NCBI GenBank assembly: GCA_963812965.1
Contig: CAWEXG010000002.1
Location: forward strand, 434,001 to 498,000
Length of the DNA: 64,000 nt
Source: DASXMT01 sp963812965
GTDB lineage: Bacteria > Actinomycetota > Acidimicrobiia > Acidimicrobiales > RAAP-2
Direction: 5' to 3'
Within the stretch, counting starts at the first letter, position 1. The number at the start of each line of letters is the position of its first letter. Shown here in pieces: positions 8,992 to 18,073 of the stretch. Under the pieces are notes generated by a model, which saw nothing but the letters and a program-made list of their open reading frames with translations, had not been told where the DNA came from and did not search any database. The position numbers were made by a program, and so were the translations under genes.

Positions 8992-9374
8992 CCGGTCCCA
9001 CTCCACAGGATCGTGGCCGGTTTCGAGGGTGGGGAAGACAGCCGACTGGATCTCTCGTTTCGTTCGAGCGACGTCCTCGGCCTCCCGAAGAGCCTGATAT
9101 GGACAATTCTGCGCTCACTGGAGGCGAGAACACCCATGTCACTAACGCTGAGCCGTTGAGGTCGGGCACCTCATAAGCCGCCGACTCGTCGTGAGCCCGG
9201 CGCTGGAAGATAAAGCACCTCGCACTGCCTGGCCCGGTCATAGGCACCAGACGCGTAGTACTTCCTGTGTCGTTTGGGGGGTTCGCCAGCCGGTAAGCGA
9301 ACATGTTTGAGGCGAGCTGTCGAACATGCCAGCAAGAACATGAAGCGTATGATTTTCGTGATCTGCGCTCAAGC
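8992..9374. other. Non-coding stretch before IS21
   Basis: I see no gene with credible codon structure or ribosome-binding site in these 383 bases. The last seven (9368-9374, CTCAAGC) are the left copy of the IS21 target duplication. Confidence 0.5.
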
Positions 9375-9380
9375 TGTCAG

Positions 9381-9475
9381 CCGTCACGTAATTCCCTATT
9401 CCAGGCGCTTTTCCGTCAAGTAATTCCCTCACCTGCCGTCAAGTAATTCCCTGACTCGCCGTCACGGAATTCCCT
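9381..9475. repeat. IS21 left-end transposase binding sites (four)
   Basis: Four copies of the 17-mer CCGTCAMGKAATTCCCT at 9381-9397, 9413-9429, 9436-9452 and 9459-9475. Multiple repeated sites at each end are a hallmark of IS21 and serve as IstA binding sites. Confidence 0.88.
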
Positions 9476-9548
9476 GGTTGGTGGGGATCCCTCGCTCCGG
9501 CCACAGATCCGTTGAGCATCCCCCTCGTCGTCGAGACGAGGAGGACGA

Positions 9549-11118
9549 GTGGCAAGGAGAACGATCAGAGTGATCGACGTTGTCGAACTGTTCCAGCATT
9601 GGCACACCGGGCGCCGCATCGGCGAGTTGAGCTCGTCGCTCGGCCTGGACCCGAAGACCGTGCGCAAGTACCTGCAAGCCGGCGATCGAGGCCGGTATCG
9701 TCCCGGGCGGGCCGCCGCTCGGTGCCGAGGAGTGGGCCCAGCTGGCCGAAGGCTGGTTCCCCGAGCTGGTCGACCCCTCCCGGCGCCAGACCACGTGGCC
9801 GGAGATCGCCCCGCACCACGACCGCATCAAGGGGTGGATCGGGGCGGTGACCATCGCCACCATGCACCAGCGCCTGCGCGACGACCACGGCCTCGGGGCG
9901 TCGGAGTCCTCGGTGCGTCGCTACATCTGGGCCAACTTCGAAGAGGAGGTGGCCCGGGCCGCGGTCCGGGTCTTGCGTGACACGCCCCCTCCCGGCCAAG
10001 AGGTCCAGGTGGACTACGGGTTGCTCGGACGCTGGTTCGACCCGGTGGCCCAACGCTTCCGGCGGGTGCAGGGCTTCATCATGGTGTTGGCCTTCAGCCG
10101 CCTCATCTTCTTGCGGCCGGTCCTCTCGATGGACGAACGTTCATGGGTCGAGAGCCACGTGGCGGCGTTCGAGTTCTTCGGGGGTGCTGTGGCCCGCATC
10201 GTTCCGGACAATCTGAAGACCGGCGTGATCAAGCCCGATCTCTATGACCCGCTGATCAACAAGGCCTTCGGTGAGTTCGCCGCCCACTACGGCTGCCTGG
10301 TCGACCCGGCCCGGGTGGTGAAGCCCCGGGACAAGGCCCGGGTCGAACGCTGCGTGCCCTACTGCCGGGACTCGTTCTTCGCCGGGCGGGAGGCGGAGTT
10401 CAAGGACCTCGCCCACATGCAGGCCGATGCCTTGCGGTGGTGCCGACAGGTGGCCAACCAGCGCCCGCATCGGGGCCTCGAACGGGTGGCGCCCCAGGTG
10501 CTGTTCGAGGCCGAGGAGCGGGCCCTGCTCCTTCCCTTGCCCCGCTCGCCGTTCGAACTGGCCAGGTGGTCGAGGCCCAAGGTCCCGCCCGACATCCACA
10601 TCAAGGTCGGCCGGGCCATCTACAGCGTCCCGTGGATCCACATCGGCAAGGTGGTCGACGCCCGGGAGAGCGCCCGCACCGTCGAGATCTACCTCGAGGG
10701 AACCCTGGTGGCCACCCACGTGCGGGTCGAGCGGGGCAAACAGACCAACTACGACCACTACCCGCCGGAGAAGATCGCCTTCATGATGCGCACCCCGGCC
10801 TGGTGTCGCCGGAGAGCGACCGAGCTCGGTGAGTCGGTGGCCCAGGTGGTGGCGGCCATCATGGAGGTCAACGCCCTCTATCGCCTGCGCCAGGCTCAGG
10901 GGGTGGTGGGACTGGCCGACAAGTACGACGCCCCCCGTCTCGATGCCGCCTGCAAGAAAGCCCTGCTCGCCGGCGATCCGTCCTACAAGACGGTCAAGGG
11001 CATCCTGGCCGCCGGTGTCGAGCTCGACGAGGAGGATGAGGCCCAGGTCCCACCATTGGCGGCCGCCCACCTGCACGGGCCCGAGGGCCTCTTCGACATC
11101 GGGGAGGTGGCCCGATGA
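9549..11118 (+). pseudogene. istA: IS21 transposase IstA, frameshifted near residue 42
   Basis: The first 42 codons from GTG 9549 (VIDVVELFQHWHTGRRIGEL, SLGLDPKTVRKYL) give the N-terminal HTH. A +1 shift at about 9672-9680 is then needed to reach the main frame (GPPLGAEEWAQLAEGWFPEL, then VQVDYGLLGRWFD, FEFFGGAVARIVPDNLKTGV, YSVPWIHIGKVVDARES). The catalytic core has the DDE layout with D in QVDYG, D in PDNLKTG and E in KARVERCVPY. The stop overlaps istB (ATGA). As written it could not make full-length IstA without frameshifting. IS21 IstA is normally one frame, so a mutation or base error is likelier than programming. Confidence 0.88.
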
Positions 11119-11870
11119 AACAGCACCAGCTGGAAGAGACACTGTCGAAGTTGAAGCTCTTCGGCATGCTCGACACCCTGGATGCCCGGCTGGCCCAGGC
11201 CACCGCCGGGGAGCTTGGCCATGTCGAGCTACTCCAGGTCCTCTGCGAGGACGAGGCCGCCCGGCGCGACGTGGCGGGGATCGAGCGCCGGGTGAAGGCA
11301 GCGCGCTTCGAGCAGGCCACGACCGTCGAGGAGTACGACTTCTCCTTCAACCCGAAGATCCCGGCCAGCCAGATCCGTGACCTCGCCACCCTGCGCTTCG
11401 TCGAAGCCGGAGAGTCGGTGATCCTCCATGGGCCGGTCGGGGTCGGAAAGTCGATGATCGCCCAGGCCCTCGGTCATGCGGCCTGCCGGCGGGGCTACAC
11501 AGTTGTATTCACCAAGACCTCCCGATTGTTGGCCGACCTGGCCGGAGGACATGCTGATCGCAGCTTCGAGAACCGACTCGTTCGTTGGAGCCGGCCCCAG
11601 GTGCTCATCTTCGACGACTGGGCCATGCGGGACTTCACCCTCGCTCAGGCCGACGACCTCTACGAGCTGATCACCGCCCGGATGACCAAGTCCTCGATCT
11701 TCACCGCCAACCGACAGGCCTCGGACTGGTACTCGCTGTTCCCCAACCCGGTGGTCGCCGAGTCGATCCTCGACCGCATCGTGAACTCGGCGCACCACGT
11801 GCACATGGACGGCAAGTCCTACCGGCCCAACAAACGGCCGGGGCAGACCCCGAAGGGTGCAGGCAAATGA
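11115..11870 (+). CDS. istB: IS21 helper ATPase IstB
   Basis: 251 aa, AAA+ helper of the IS21 transposase, close to usual family length. Walker A is GPVGVGKS (about residues 105-112), Walker B LIFDDWAM, followed by the sensor region TANRQASDWYSLFPNPVVAE and SILDRIVNSAHHVHMDGKSY. The ATG overlaps the end of istA by four bases, so translation is coupled. The frame is intact. Confidence 0.95.
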   Translation: MKQHQLEETLSKLKLFGMLDTLDARLAQATAGELGHVELLQVLCEDEAARRDVAGIERRVKAARFEQATTVEEYDFSFNPKIPASQIRDLATLRFVEAGESVILHGPVGVGKSMIAQALGHAACRRGYTVVFTKTSRLLADLAGGHADRSFENRLVRWSRPQVLIFDDWAMRDFTLAQADDLYELITARMTKSSIFTANRQASDWYSLFPNPVVAESILDRIVNSAHHVHMDGKSYRPNKRPGQTPKGAGK

Positions 11871-12187
11871 GCCCGGCGGTGATCTGCGCGGCACCGGACT
11901 GCCACAACCCGGTGGTGCGGCGACCGGGACGGGTCGGGCGTCCGCCCGTCTACTGCTCGCCGGCGTGCCGACCGACCTTGGCCAGACAAGCACTCGTGGT
12001 CGAGCTCGTCCAGGACGACTCTGAGGACCGTGAGCCGGGCCGGGACTGGATCGTGCGGCTGCGGCGAGGGGCGCACACAGTCCCCGTCCGCCGGGAACTC
12101 GGTCACTTCACCGCTGAGGCGGTGGCAACCGAGTTGCGCCACTTCCTCCAGGGAGTCGGCCCGACCCATCGCCGGGAGGACCGGTGA
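11867..12187 (+). CDS. IS21 passenger protein with cysteine cluster
   Basis: 106 aa from ATG 11867, overlapping the istB stop. The N-terminus has CAAPDCHNPVV, then GRVGRPPVYCSPACR, a C-x4-C...C-x3-C arrangement suggesting a small treble-clef or HNH-like zinc site. The C-terminal half (DWIVRLRRGAHTVPVRRELG) looks like a compact beta domain. Similar small ORFs follow istB in other actinobacterial IS21 copies as far as I recall; the function is unknown. Confidence 0.7.
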   Translation: MSPAVICAAPDCHNPVVRRPGRVGRPPVYCSPACRPTLARQALVVELVQDDSEDREPGRDWIVRLRRGAHTVPVRRELGHFTAEAVATELRHFLQGVGPTHRREDR

Positions 12188-12299
12188 CCGGCCGGGCCGT
12201 CACCGTGGACGATCGCTTGGTCGTCGCCGCCGGTCACGCCGCGTTCACCCGGGAAGGAGACAGAATCGAGTAGAAACTAAATGAAACGCACGCCGGACG

Positions 12300-12340
12300 A
12301 GGGAATTCCGTGACGGCAGCGCCAGGGAATTACGTGACGG
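12300..12340. repeat. IS21 right-end transposase binding sites (two)
   Basis: Two inverted copies of the left-end 17-mer, 12300-12316 and 12324-12340, facing inward. The element ends at 12346, six bases beyond the second copy, mirroring the left end. Confidence 0.88.
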
Positions 12341-12377
12341 TCGACACTCAAGCCTGGTCAAACATCGAAAGGACCGT

Positions 12378-13124
12378 GTGGAACCCACCAAACTCGACGA
12401 TCTGACGTTACCGACAGCAGTCTTGGAGAAGCTAAGCCACAACCGTGATACTGCAGTTGCTCAACATTCAATTCAGGTGAACCTTGATTGGTGGAACCCG
12501 CGACTTCGTGACTATGGGCTTCCGGGGGGCCCTATCACAGTTCATCATGATGGCAAGGTCGTCAACAGCGGGACGGTGTCTGTAACGCGAGCCGATGTCT
12601 TCCGATGCGCGGCTGAACTCCCGTCGAATCCTGACGGCGTCTACGCGTTGCTGTGGCACAGTCTGGGCTGGGGGGCGGGACCGCGCCGTCGCTTATGCGA
12701 TCTCCGCATGAGGGCAGTTGCCCAAGGCGGCCAAAGTATCAAAGAGGGGCTACAAGATGCCGCCGAACTATCGCAAACCGATCCCAGTTCCGCCTATCAA
12801 GCCGTCTGTCCGACCACTAGGCGAAATCTTGTGAAGTACCTGGGGCCATCCTTCGCCACAAAGTTTCTCTACTTTGCTGGAGGGGGTTCAGAGAAGCATC
12901 CGTCTCTGATCCTTGACAGGGTCGTTGCAACTGCGCTGCACAACGAGTGCGGTTGGGCGAGTCTTTCGACACGCGGTGCGTGGCCTGAATCCACGTACAG
13001 CAGATACTGCACCTTGGCTCATCGTTGGGCACGTGAAGCCACGATGAGATGCAAACACACGGTCGCTCCTGATGAGATCGAAAAGGCATTGTTTCAACTC
13101 GGGAAGTATTCAGAAAACGCCTGA
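12378..13124 (+). CDS. OGG-fold (8-oxoguanine glycosylase-like) protein
   Basis: 248 aa from GTG 12378, with GAAAGGA as ribosome-binding site. The central and C-terminal part (LLWHSLGWGAG, NLVKYLGPSFATKFLYFAGG, LILDRVVATALHNECGW) matches proteins I know as 8-oxoguanine DNA glycosylase OGG-fold proteins. The Lys in FATKF and the Asp in LILD are placed like the catalytic Lys/Asp of helix-hairpin-helix glycosylases. Function is inferred; it may be a defence or restriction component rather than repair. IS21 sits directly upstream and may have replaced its promoter. Last gene of the island before the right boundary. Confidence 0.65.
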   Translation: MEPTKLDDLTLPTAVLEKLSHNRDTAVAQHSIQVNLDWWNPRLRDYGLPGGPITVHHDGKVVNSGTVSVTRADVFRCAAELPSNPDGVYALLWHSLGWGAGPRRRLCDLRMRAVAQGGQSIKEGLQDAAELSQTDPSSAYQAVCPTTRRNLVKYLGPSFATKFLYFAGGGSEKHPSLILDRVVATALHNECGWASLSTRGAWPESTYSRYCTLAHRWAREATMRCKHTVAPDEIEKALFQLGKYSENA

Positions 13125-13272
13125 CACCGGGTACGCATTAGGAATCATTTCCCCCCCCATTTTTTTTCCCACTGAAACCGAGTTCGGGACGGCCCGACGG
13201 CACCGACCAGGGATCTTCAATAGACCCAGCGCGTAACCTAAAGCCGTGCGACCGGCCTCGCACGTCGAGGAC

Positions 13273-13299
13273 GTTTCGAACGGCCCTATCACCTATCCC
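13273..13299. repeat. Right terminal inverted-repeat arm
   Basis: Inverted relative to 265-291, 26 of 27 bases identical. Its last base is the first base of the right direct repeat, so the arm abuts the attachment site here, whereas on the left 47 bases separate the two. Confidence 0.75.
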
Positions 13300-13328
13300 T
13301 TGAGACATCACAAGAGCGCCCTCGGCAG
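13299..13328. repeat. Right attachment-site direct repeat
   Basis: Identical to 188-217. Bases 13317-13328 are the 3' end of tRNA-Arg on the minus strand, so crossover occurred at or just beyond the tRNA 3' end and left the tRNA complete on the chromosomal side. Confidence 0.85.
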
Positions 13329-13388
13329 GACTCGAACCTGCGCACACGGCTCCGGAGGCCGATGCTCTATCCGCTGAGCTACGAGGGC
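13317..13388 (-). tRNA. tRNA-Arg(CCG)
   Basis: Cloverleaf on the minus strand: acceptor GCCCTCG/CGAGGGC, D-arm GCTC...GAGC, anticodon loop CTCCGGA with anticodon CCG, T-arm GCAGG-TTCGAGT-CCTGC, discriminator G, no encoded CCA. The outermost anticodon-stem pair appears to be a T-T mismatch. It diverges from argS at 13588, and its 3' end is the insertion site of the island to the left. Confidence 0.93.
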
Positions 13389-13587
13389 ATATGACGGTGC
13401 GTCGCGCTGCGCGACGCCGCCACCGGACGGACCACTCTACTTCGATGCCCACCTGGGAGGCTCAGCCCCGCACCGGGGACCTGATCACTGTGAGAGATCC
13501 ATCCTGCCTATCGACCGGCCTCATTTACTGCGCTGCCTGACCCGTTCCAGCCCATCTGCTCCCGGAACGCCCTATCCTCGGCGCAAC

Positions 13588-15244
13588 ATGTCGATCCGTG
13601 ACCAGCTCGCCGAAGCAGTTAGTTCTGCCCTCGCCACCATGGCGGCGAGCGAGGGCAGTACTGGGGACAGCCTGGCCGTGAGCCCCGAAAGCGTGCACCT
13701 GGAGCGACCCGGGCGCCGAGAGCACGGGGACTGGTCGACGAATGTGGCAATGGCCAACGCCAAATCGGTCGGCCGCCCTCCCCGGGAGCTGGCCGAATCC
13801 CTGATCGAGGTTCTTAGCGCCGACCTTCCTCCCCATGTCGAACGGGTCGAGATCGCTGGTCCGGGATTCATCAACTTCCACCTCGATGCCGGCTGGTTAC
13901 ACGACGCGCTGATTGAGATCGTCACCGAGGGCGAAGCAGGTTACGCCCGACCCGACGTCGGGCACGGTGAACGTGTCCAGGTGGAGTTCATCTCGGCCAA
14001 CCCGACCGGTCCGATCCATGTCGGCAACGGCTGGTGGGGGAGTTACGGCGACGCCTTGGCCCGAGTGCTCGACCGCGCCGGTTACGAGGTCAGCCGGGAG
14101 TACTACGTCAACGACACCGGTGGACAGATCCGACGGCTGGGCGAGAGCCTGCTGGCTCGCTATCACGGCACCGAGGTCCCCGATGAGGGCTACCAGGGCG
14201 AGTACGTCAGCGGAGTTGGCGGCTTCCTACGACGGTCCCGACGATGTGACTGTTGCCGGGCGGTGGGCCGCAGATCGGATTCTCGCCAATATCAGGCACG
14301 ACGCTGGAATCGATCGACATCATCTTCGACGAGTGGTATAGCCAGGCCTCGATCGAAGAGAGCGGCGCGGTGGAGGAAACCATCGCCCTTCTGGCCGAGA
14401 AGGGACTGGTGTTCGAGCAGGACGGGGCCACCTGGCTACGAGCCACCGAGCTGGGCGACAACCGCGACCGGGTTCTGGTGAAGTCAGACGGCGATGCCAC
14501 CTACTCTGGCCGGTGACCTGGCCTATCACCGGGACAAGTTCCTGATTCGAGGCTTCGATCGGGTCATCGATGTCTTCGGTGCTGATCACCACGGCCAGGT
14601 GGCCAGCCTTATGGCCGGCGTCAAGGCCCTCGGGGTGCCCGACGGTCGTCTCGAGGTCAAGCTGGGTCAGATGGTGTCCCTGCTCGACGGCGATCAGAAG
14701 ACCAAGATGTCGAAGCGAGCCGGCAACTTCGTGTCCCTCGATTCCCTGATCGCCGATATCGGGCCCGACGCCACCCGGCTGTTGAGCCTGATGACCTCGC
14801 TCGACCAGTCCACCTCGCTCGATCTGCCAGCGGTGCGCGAGCAGTCGATGGAGAACCCGGTGTACTACGTGCAGTACGCCAACGCCCGTATCGCTGCGAT
14901 CGGTCGCAAGGCGGTCGGAGCGGGGCATCGTTCGGGTCGAGATGGCCGACGCCGACCTCTCGCTTGTTGGTCCATGATCGGGAGCTGGAGCTGACTCCGT
15001 TGTCTGGAGGAGCTGCCTGAAGTGGTCGCCGACGCCGCCACCGACCGTGCTCCGACGAAGATCACCACCTGGGTCCGCCGGCTGGCCGGGTGCTTCCACG
15101 GCTTCTACCACGACTGTCCGATCCTGGCCGACGACGTCGATCGCCGGGTTGGCGCAGGCTCGTTGTGGCTGGTCGAGGCCACTCGCATCGGATCTGGCCA
15201 TCGGGCTCGGCCTGCTCGGCGTCTCTGCTCCGGAGTCCATGTAG
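13588..15244 (+). CDS. argS: Arginyl-tRNA synthetase, with several frameshifts as written
   Basis: Class I synthetase charging tRNA-Arg. The ATG at 13588 opens the first segment (MSIRDQLAEAV) with the HIGH-like motif NPTGPIHVGNG and YYVNDTGGQIRRLGESLLAR. Later segments in other frames give VTVAGRWAADRILANI (14230-14300), the TLESIDIIFDEW stretch (to 14510), then GADHHGQVASLMAGV and the KMSKS-type signature TKMSKRAGNFV (14600-14900), and finally TKITTWVRRLAGCFHGFYHD. At least five single-base shifts (near 14215, 14300, 14508, 14925 and 15180) break the frame. Each part matches ArgS in order with nothing missing, so base-call errors in an essential gene are the simplest explanation. Confidence 0.9.
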
Positions 15245-15246
15245 TC

Positions 15247-16675
15247 ATGGCCCGGCCGACGACGAGCCCGAAGCCGGACATCGCGAAGGCACGTCCAGTG
15301 GCTCCACGTCGACCCGGTAAGCCACAGCTTGTTGCCTGCATGCACTCCTCAGTCGAGCCGAGCGGCCGTCTCCGGGTGGGTGGTGTCGACGTCTCGACCT
15401 GGCCGAGGAGTTCGGCACCCCGCTGTTCGTCTACGACGAGGCCCACCTTCGGGAACGATGCCGGGAGGCAGTGGCGGCGTGGGGAGACGGCGTCGCCTAT
15501 GCCACCAAAGCGTTCTTGTGCATGGCGATGGCCCGTGTGGCCTACGAGGAAGGCATGTGCCTGGACGTCTCGACCGGTGGTGAACTGCACGTGGCGTTGG
15601 CTGCCGGTGTCACCGCCGACCGGCTGGTGCTTCCACGGCAACAACAAGTCCTACGCCGAGCTGTGGTCGGCGCTCGCGGTGGGGTCGGTCGAATCGTGAT
15701 CGACTCGTTCGACGAGATCGACCGGATCGAGCAGCTGTTGGCCGGGATCGGGGCGGAGGGTGCTCTACCCACCGACGCTCCACCCACCGACACCCCTCGC
15801 GCCCGGCCGAAAGTGCTGGCCCGAGTGACGCCCGGGGTCGAGGTGCACACCCACGAATTCGTTCGCACCGGCCAGGACGACTCGAAGTTCGGTTTCGGGG
15901 TGGCGTCCGGCGCGGCCGCAGAGGCCATCGACCGACTGCGCCGGCTCCACAACGCCGGGACCCGTCGAGTTCGTGGGGATTGCATGCGCACATCGGGAGT
16001 CAGGTGTTCGCCGTGGATGCGTTCGTCCAAGCCATCGACGTCATCGCCGACTTCTTCGCTCCTCTTGGTCTACCCGAACTGGTGGTGGGCGGTGGTCTGG
16101 GTGTGGCCTACGTCAGCGGCGAGGAAGCGCCGACCATGGCGCAGCTGGGCCGGTCGGTCCGCCGGGCGTGTCGACAGGCCGGCATCCCGGACTCGGTCCG
16201 GGTCACGGCCGAACCGGGTCGGTCCATCGTGGCGACGGCCGGAATGACGCTGTACCGGGTGGGAACGATCAAGGACGTGCCCGGCTACCGGACGTATGTG
16301 TCGGTCGACGGCGGGATCAGCGACAACCCTCGGCCCGTCCTCTACGGCAGTGGCTACGAGGCATTCCTGCCCCGGGCCACGAACACCCATCGGGTGCGCC
16401 CGATCAGGCTGGTGGGCAAGCACTGCGAGTCCGGCGACGTCGTCGTGTCGGAGCGGATACGTGCCTGACGATCTCGCCGTGGGGGACGTCCTGGCCACCC
16501 CGTCACCGGCGCCTATGGTCACTCGATGGCCTCCAATTACAACAAGGTCCCGCGCCCGGCCGTGGTGTTCGTGGCCGACGGGGAGTCCCGGCTCGTCGTG
16601 CGGCGCGAGACGTTCGACGATCTCCTCCGTTACGACACTGAGGTCGCCGTCCCAGGCGGTAGCGTGACCAGATGA
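15247..16675 (+). CDS. lysA: Diaminopimelate decarboxylase, with frameshifts as written
   Basis: Last step of lysine synthesis, PLP-dependent. The likely start is ATG 15247, two bases after the argS stop. Segments in order: GRLRVGGVDV; LAEEFGTPLFVYDEAHLRER then YATKAFLCMAMA, with the PLP lysine in ATKAF; IVIDSFDEIDRIEQL; GLHAHIGSQVFAVDAF; ELVVGGGLGVAY; VTAEPGRSIVATAGM; and the C-terminal GAYGHSMASNYNKVPRPAVV. Shifts occur near 15400, 15640, 15690, 15985, 16455 and 16505; one at 15690 fits a lost G in a G-run. The stop TGA (16673-16675) overlaps the hom start. Confidence 0.9.
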
Positions 16676-18073
16676 CCTCGTCGCCGAAGGCAACATCGCC
16701 AAAGGCAACGTCAGCGCAGGCAAGGTCAGCGCAGGCAAGGTCAGCGCCGGCAACGCTGCGTGTGGCCGTGCTCGGTTGCGGCAACGTCGGCACGGCCCTG
16801 GTCGAATTGCTGCAAACTCGCGCCGAGCCATCGCTGTCCAGAGTGGGTCCGGCTGGAACTCGGCGGCATCGCCGTCGTCGACCTGTCCGGTCTCGGCCGG
16901 CGACGATCCCGACGACATTGCTCACCGACGATCCGGCGGCGTTGGTCGCCGACCCGTCGATCGACATCGTGGTCGAGCTGATCGGTGGCCTGGAACCGGC
17001 CGGGAGCCTCGATTCGCACTGGCTCTCGAAGCGAGGAAGCCGGTGATCACCGCCAACAAGGAGCTGCTGGCATCGCCCGACGGCGTTGCGCTTCGGACCC
17101 TGGCTCGTGAGCAAGAGGTCGACCTTCTCTACGAGGCAGCGGTCGCCGGGGCCATACCCCTTGGTCCGCGCCCTCCGGGAATCGCTGACGGGCGAACGGA
17201 TCCAACGGGTGAGCGGCATCGTGAACGGCACCACCAACTACATCCTCACGAAGATGAGCGAGGACGGCTCGAGCTTCGACGAGGTGCTGGCCGAAGCCCA
17301 GTCGCTCGGGCTGGCTGAACGTGATCCGACCGCTGACGTGGAGGGCCACGATGCCGCAGCGAAGGCGGCCATCCTGGCCGGGGTGGCTTTCGGTTACGAA
17401 GTCGTCCGGCGACGACGTCTTCCGGGAGGGGATCACCAACATCAGGGCTGCCGACGTCGAGTTCGCCGACCGGTTCGGCTACGTGGTGAAGCTGCTCGCC
17501 GTGGTGGAGCGGACGGCCGACGACAAGGTGTCGGTGCGGGTCCATCCGACCCTGGTGCCCAAGTCGCACCCGTTGGCCGGGGTTCGGGGCGCCTTCAACG
17601 CCGCCTTCATCGAAGGTGAGGCCGCCGGTGAGCTCATGCTCTATGGATTGGGTGCCGGGGGTCGTCCCACGGCAAGCGCCGTCCTCGGGGACCTCATCGA
17701 TGCCACTCGCAATCTGTTGGCCGGGACGACTGGTCCGGCGCCCGACCGGTTGCCGGCCACCCTTGTCTCGATGGCCGACGCTCAGTCTCCCTTCTACGTG
17801 ACCCTCGATGTGGAAGATCGCCCCGGGGTGCTGGCCGCGGTGGCCGCTGTCTTCGGTGAGCACCACGTCTCGATCCGGTCCATGGAGCAAGAAGGTCTGG
17901 ACGACGGTGCTCGCCTCATCTTCCTCACCCATGTGGCACGTGAAGGCGATGTCATGGCGACGCTGGACGAGCTGGCCACACACCCCGCCGTCATGCGCAC
18001 CGGAGGTGTGTTGCGGATCGTCGGCGAGAAAGAGAAGATCGGCGAGAAAGAGAAGAAGGAGCAACGGTCGTGA
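16672..18073 (+). CDS. hom: Homoserine dehydrogenase, with frameshifts as written
   Basis: Reduces aspartate semialdehyde to homoserine for threonine and methionine. ATG 16672 overlaps the lysA stop. It opens with a low-complexity head (KATSPKATSAQARSAQARSA) before the NAD-binding LRVAVLGCGNVGTALVELL. Further on: DPSIDIVVELIGGLEPA, KPVITANKELLA, VSGIVNGTTNYILTKM, ERDPTADVEGHDAAAKAAIL and a C-terminal ACT domain (FYVTLDVEDRPGVLAAVAAV), the site of threonine feedback. The tail has a near-repeat, VGEKEKIGEKEKKEQ. Frame breaks near 16815, 16870, 17030, 17155 and 17405. The stop overlaps thrC. Confidence 0.9.

Larger units (their letters stand above)
9375..12346 (+). mobile_element. IS21-family insertion sequence, complete ends
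   Basis: 2972 bp. The left end reads TGTCAGCCGTCACGTAATT and the right end, read inward on the other strand, TGTCGACCGTCACGTAATT: both start with the family's TGT and match in 17 of 19 positions. The flanks CTCAAGC at 9368-9374 and 12347-12353 are a perfect 7-bp target duplication, proof of transposition as a unit. It encodes istA (frameshifted), istB, a 106-aa passenger protein and perhaps a 29-aa ORF (12184-12273) whose GTG overlaps the passenger's stop. It landed 25 bp upstream of the glycosylase-like gene at 12378. Confidence 0.93.
188..13328. mobile_element. Genomic island in the 3' end of tRNA-Arg(CCG)
   Basis: A 30-bp perfect direct repeat (188-217 and 13299-13328) brackets the segment. 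The right copy includes the last 12 nt of a tRNA-Arg gene, so the left copy is the duplicated attachment site of an insertion that kept the tRNA intact. Inside each boundary lies one arm of a 27-bp inverted repeat (265-291 and 13273-13299, 26/27 identical). The cargo is AbiE toxin-antitoxin genes, IS1182 and IS21 elements, a stand-alone Cas1, an XRE regulator and a glycosylase-like gene. No tyrosine or serine recombinase is visible, which leaves Cas1 as the only candidate integrase apart from the IS transposases. That role is inference. Confidence 0.85.

Noticed and set aside
5890..9690. Programmed ribosomal frameshifting in the IS1182 and istA genes
   Set aside because: Neither family normally uses it at these positions, no strong slippery heptamer plus structure is visible, and single-base errors are common elsewhere in the window.
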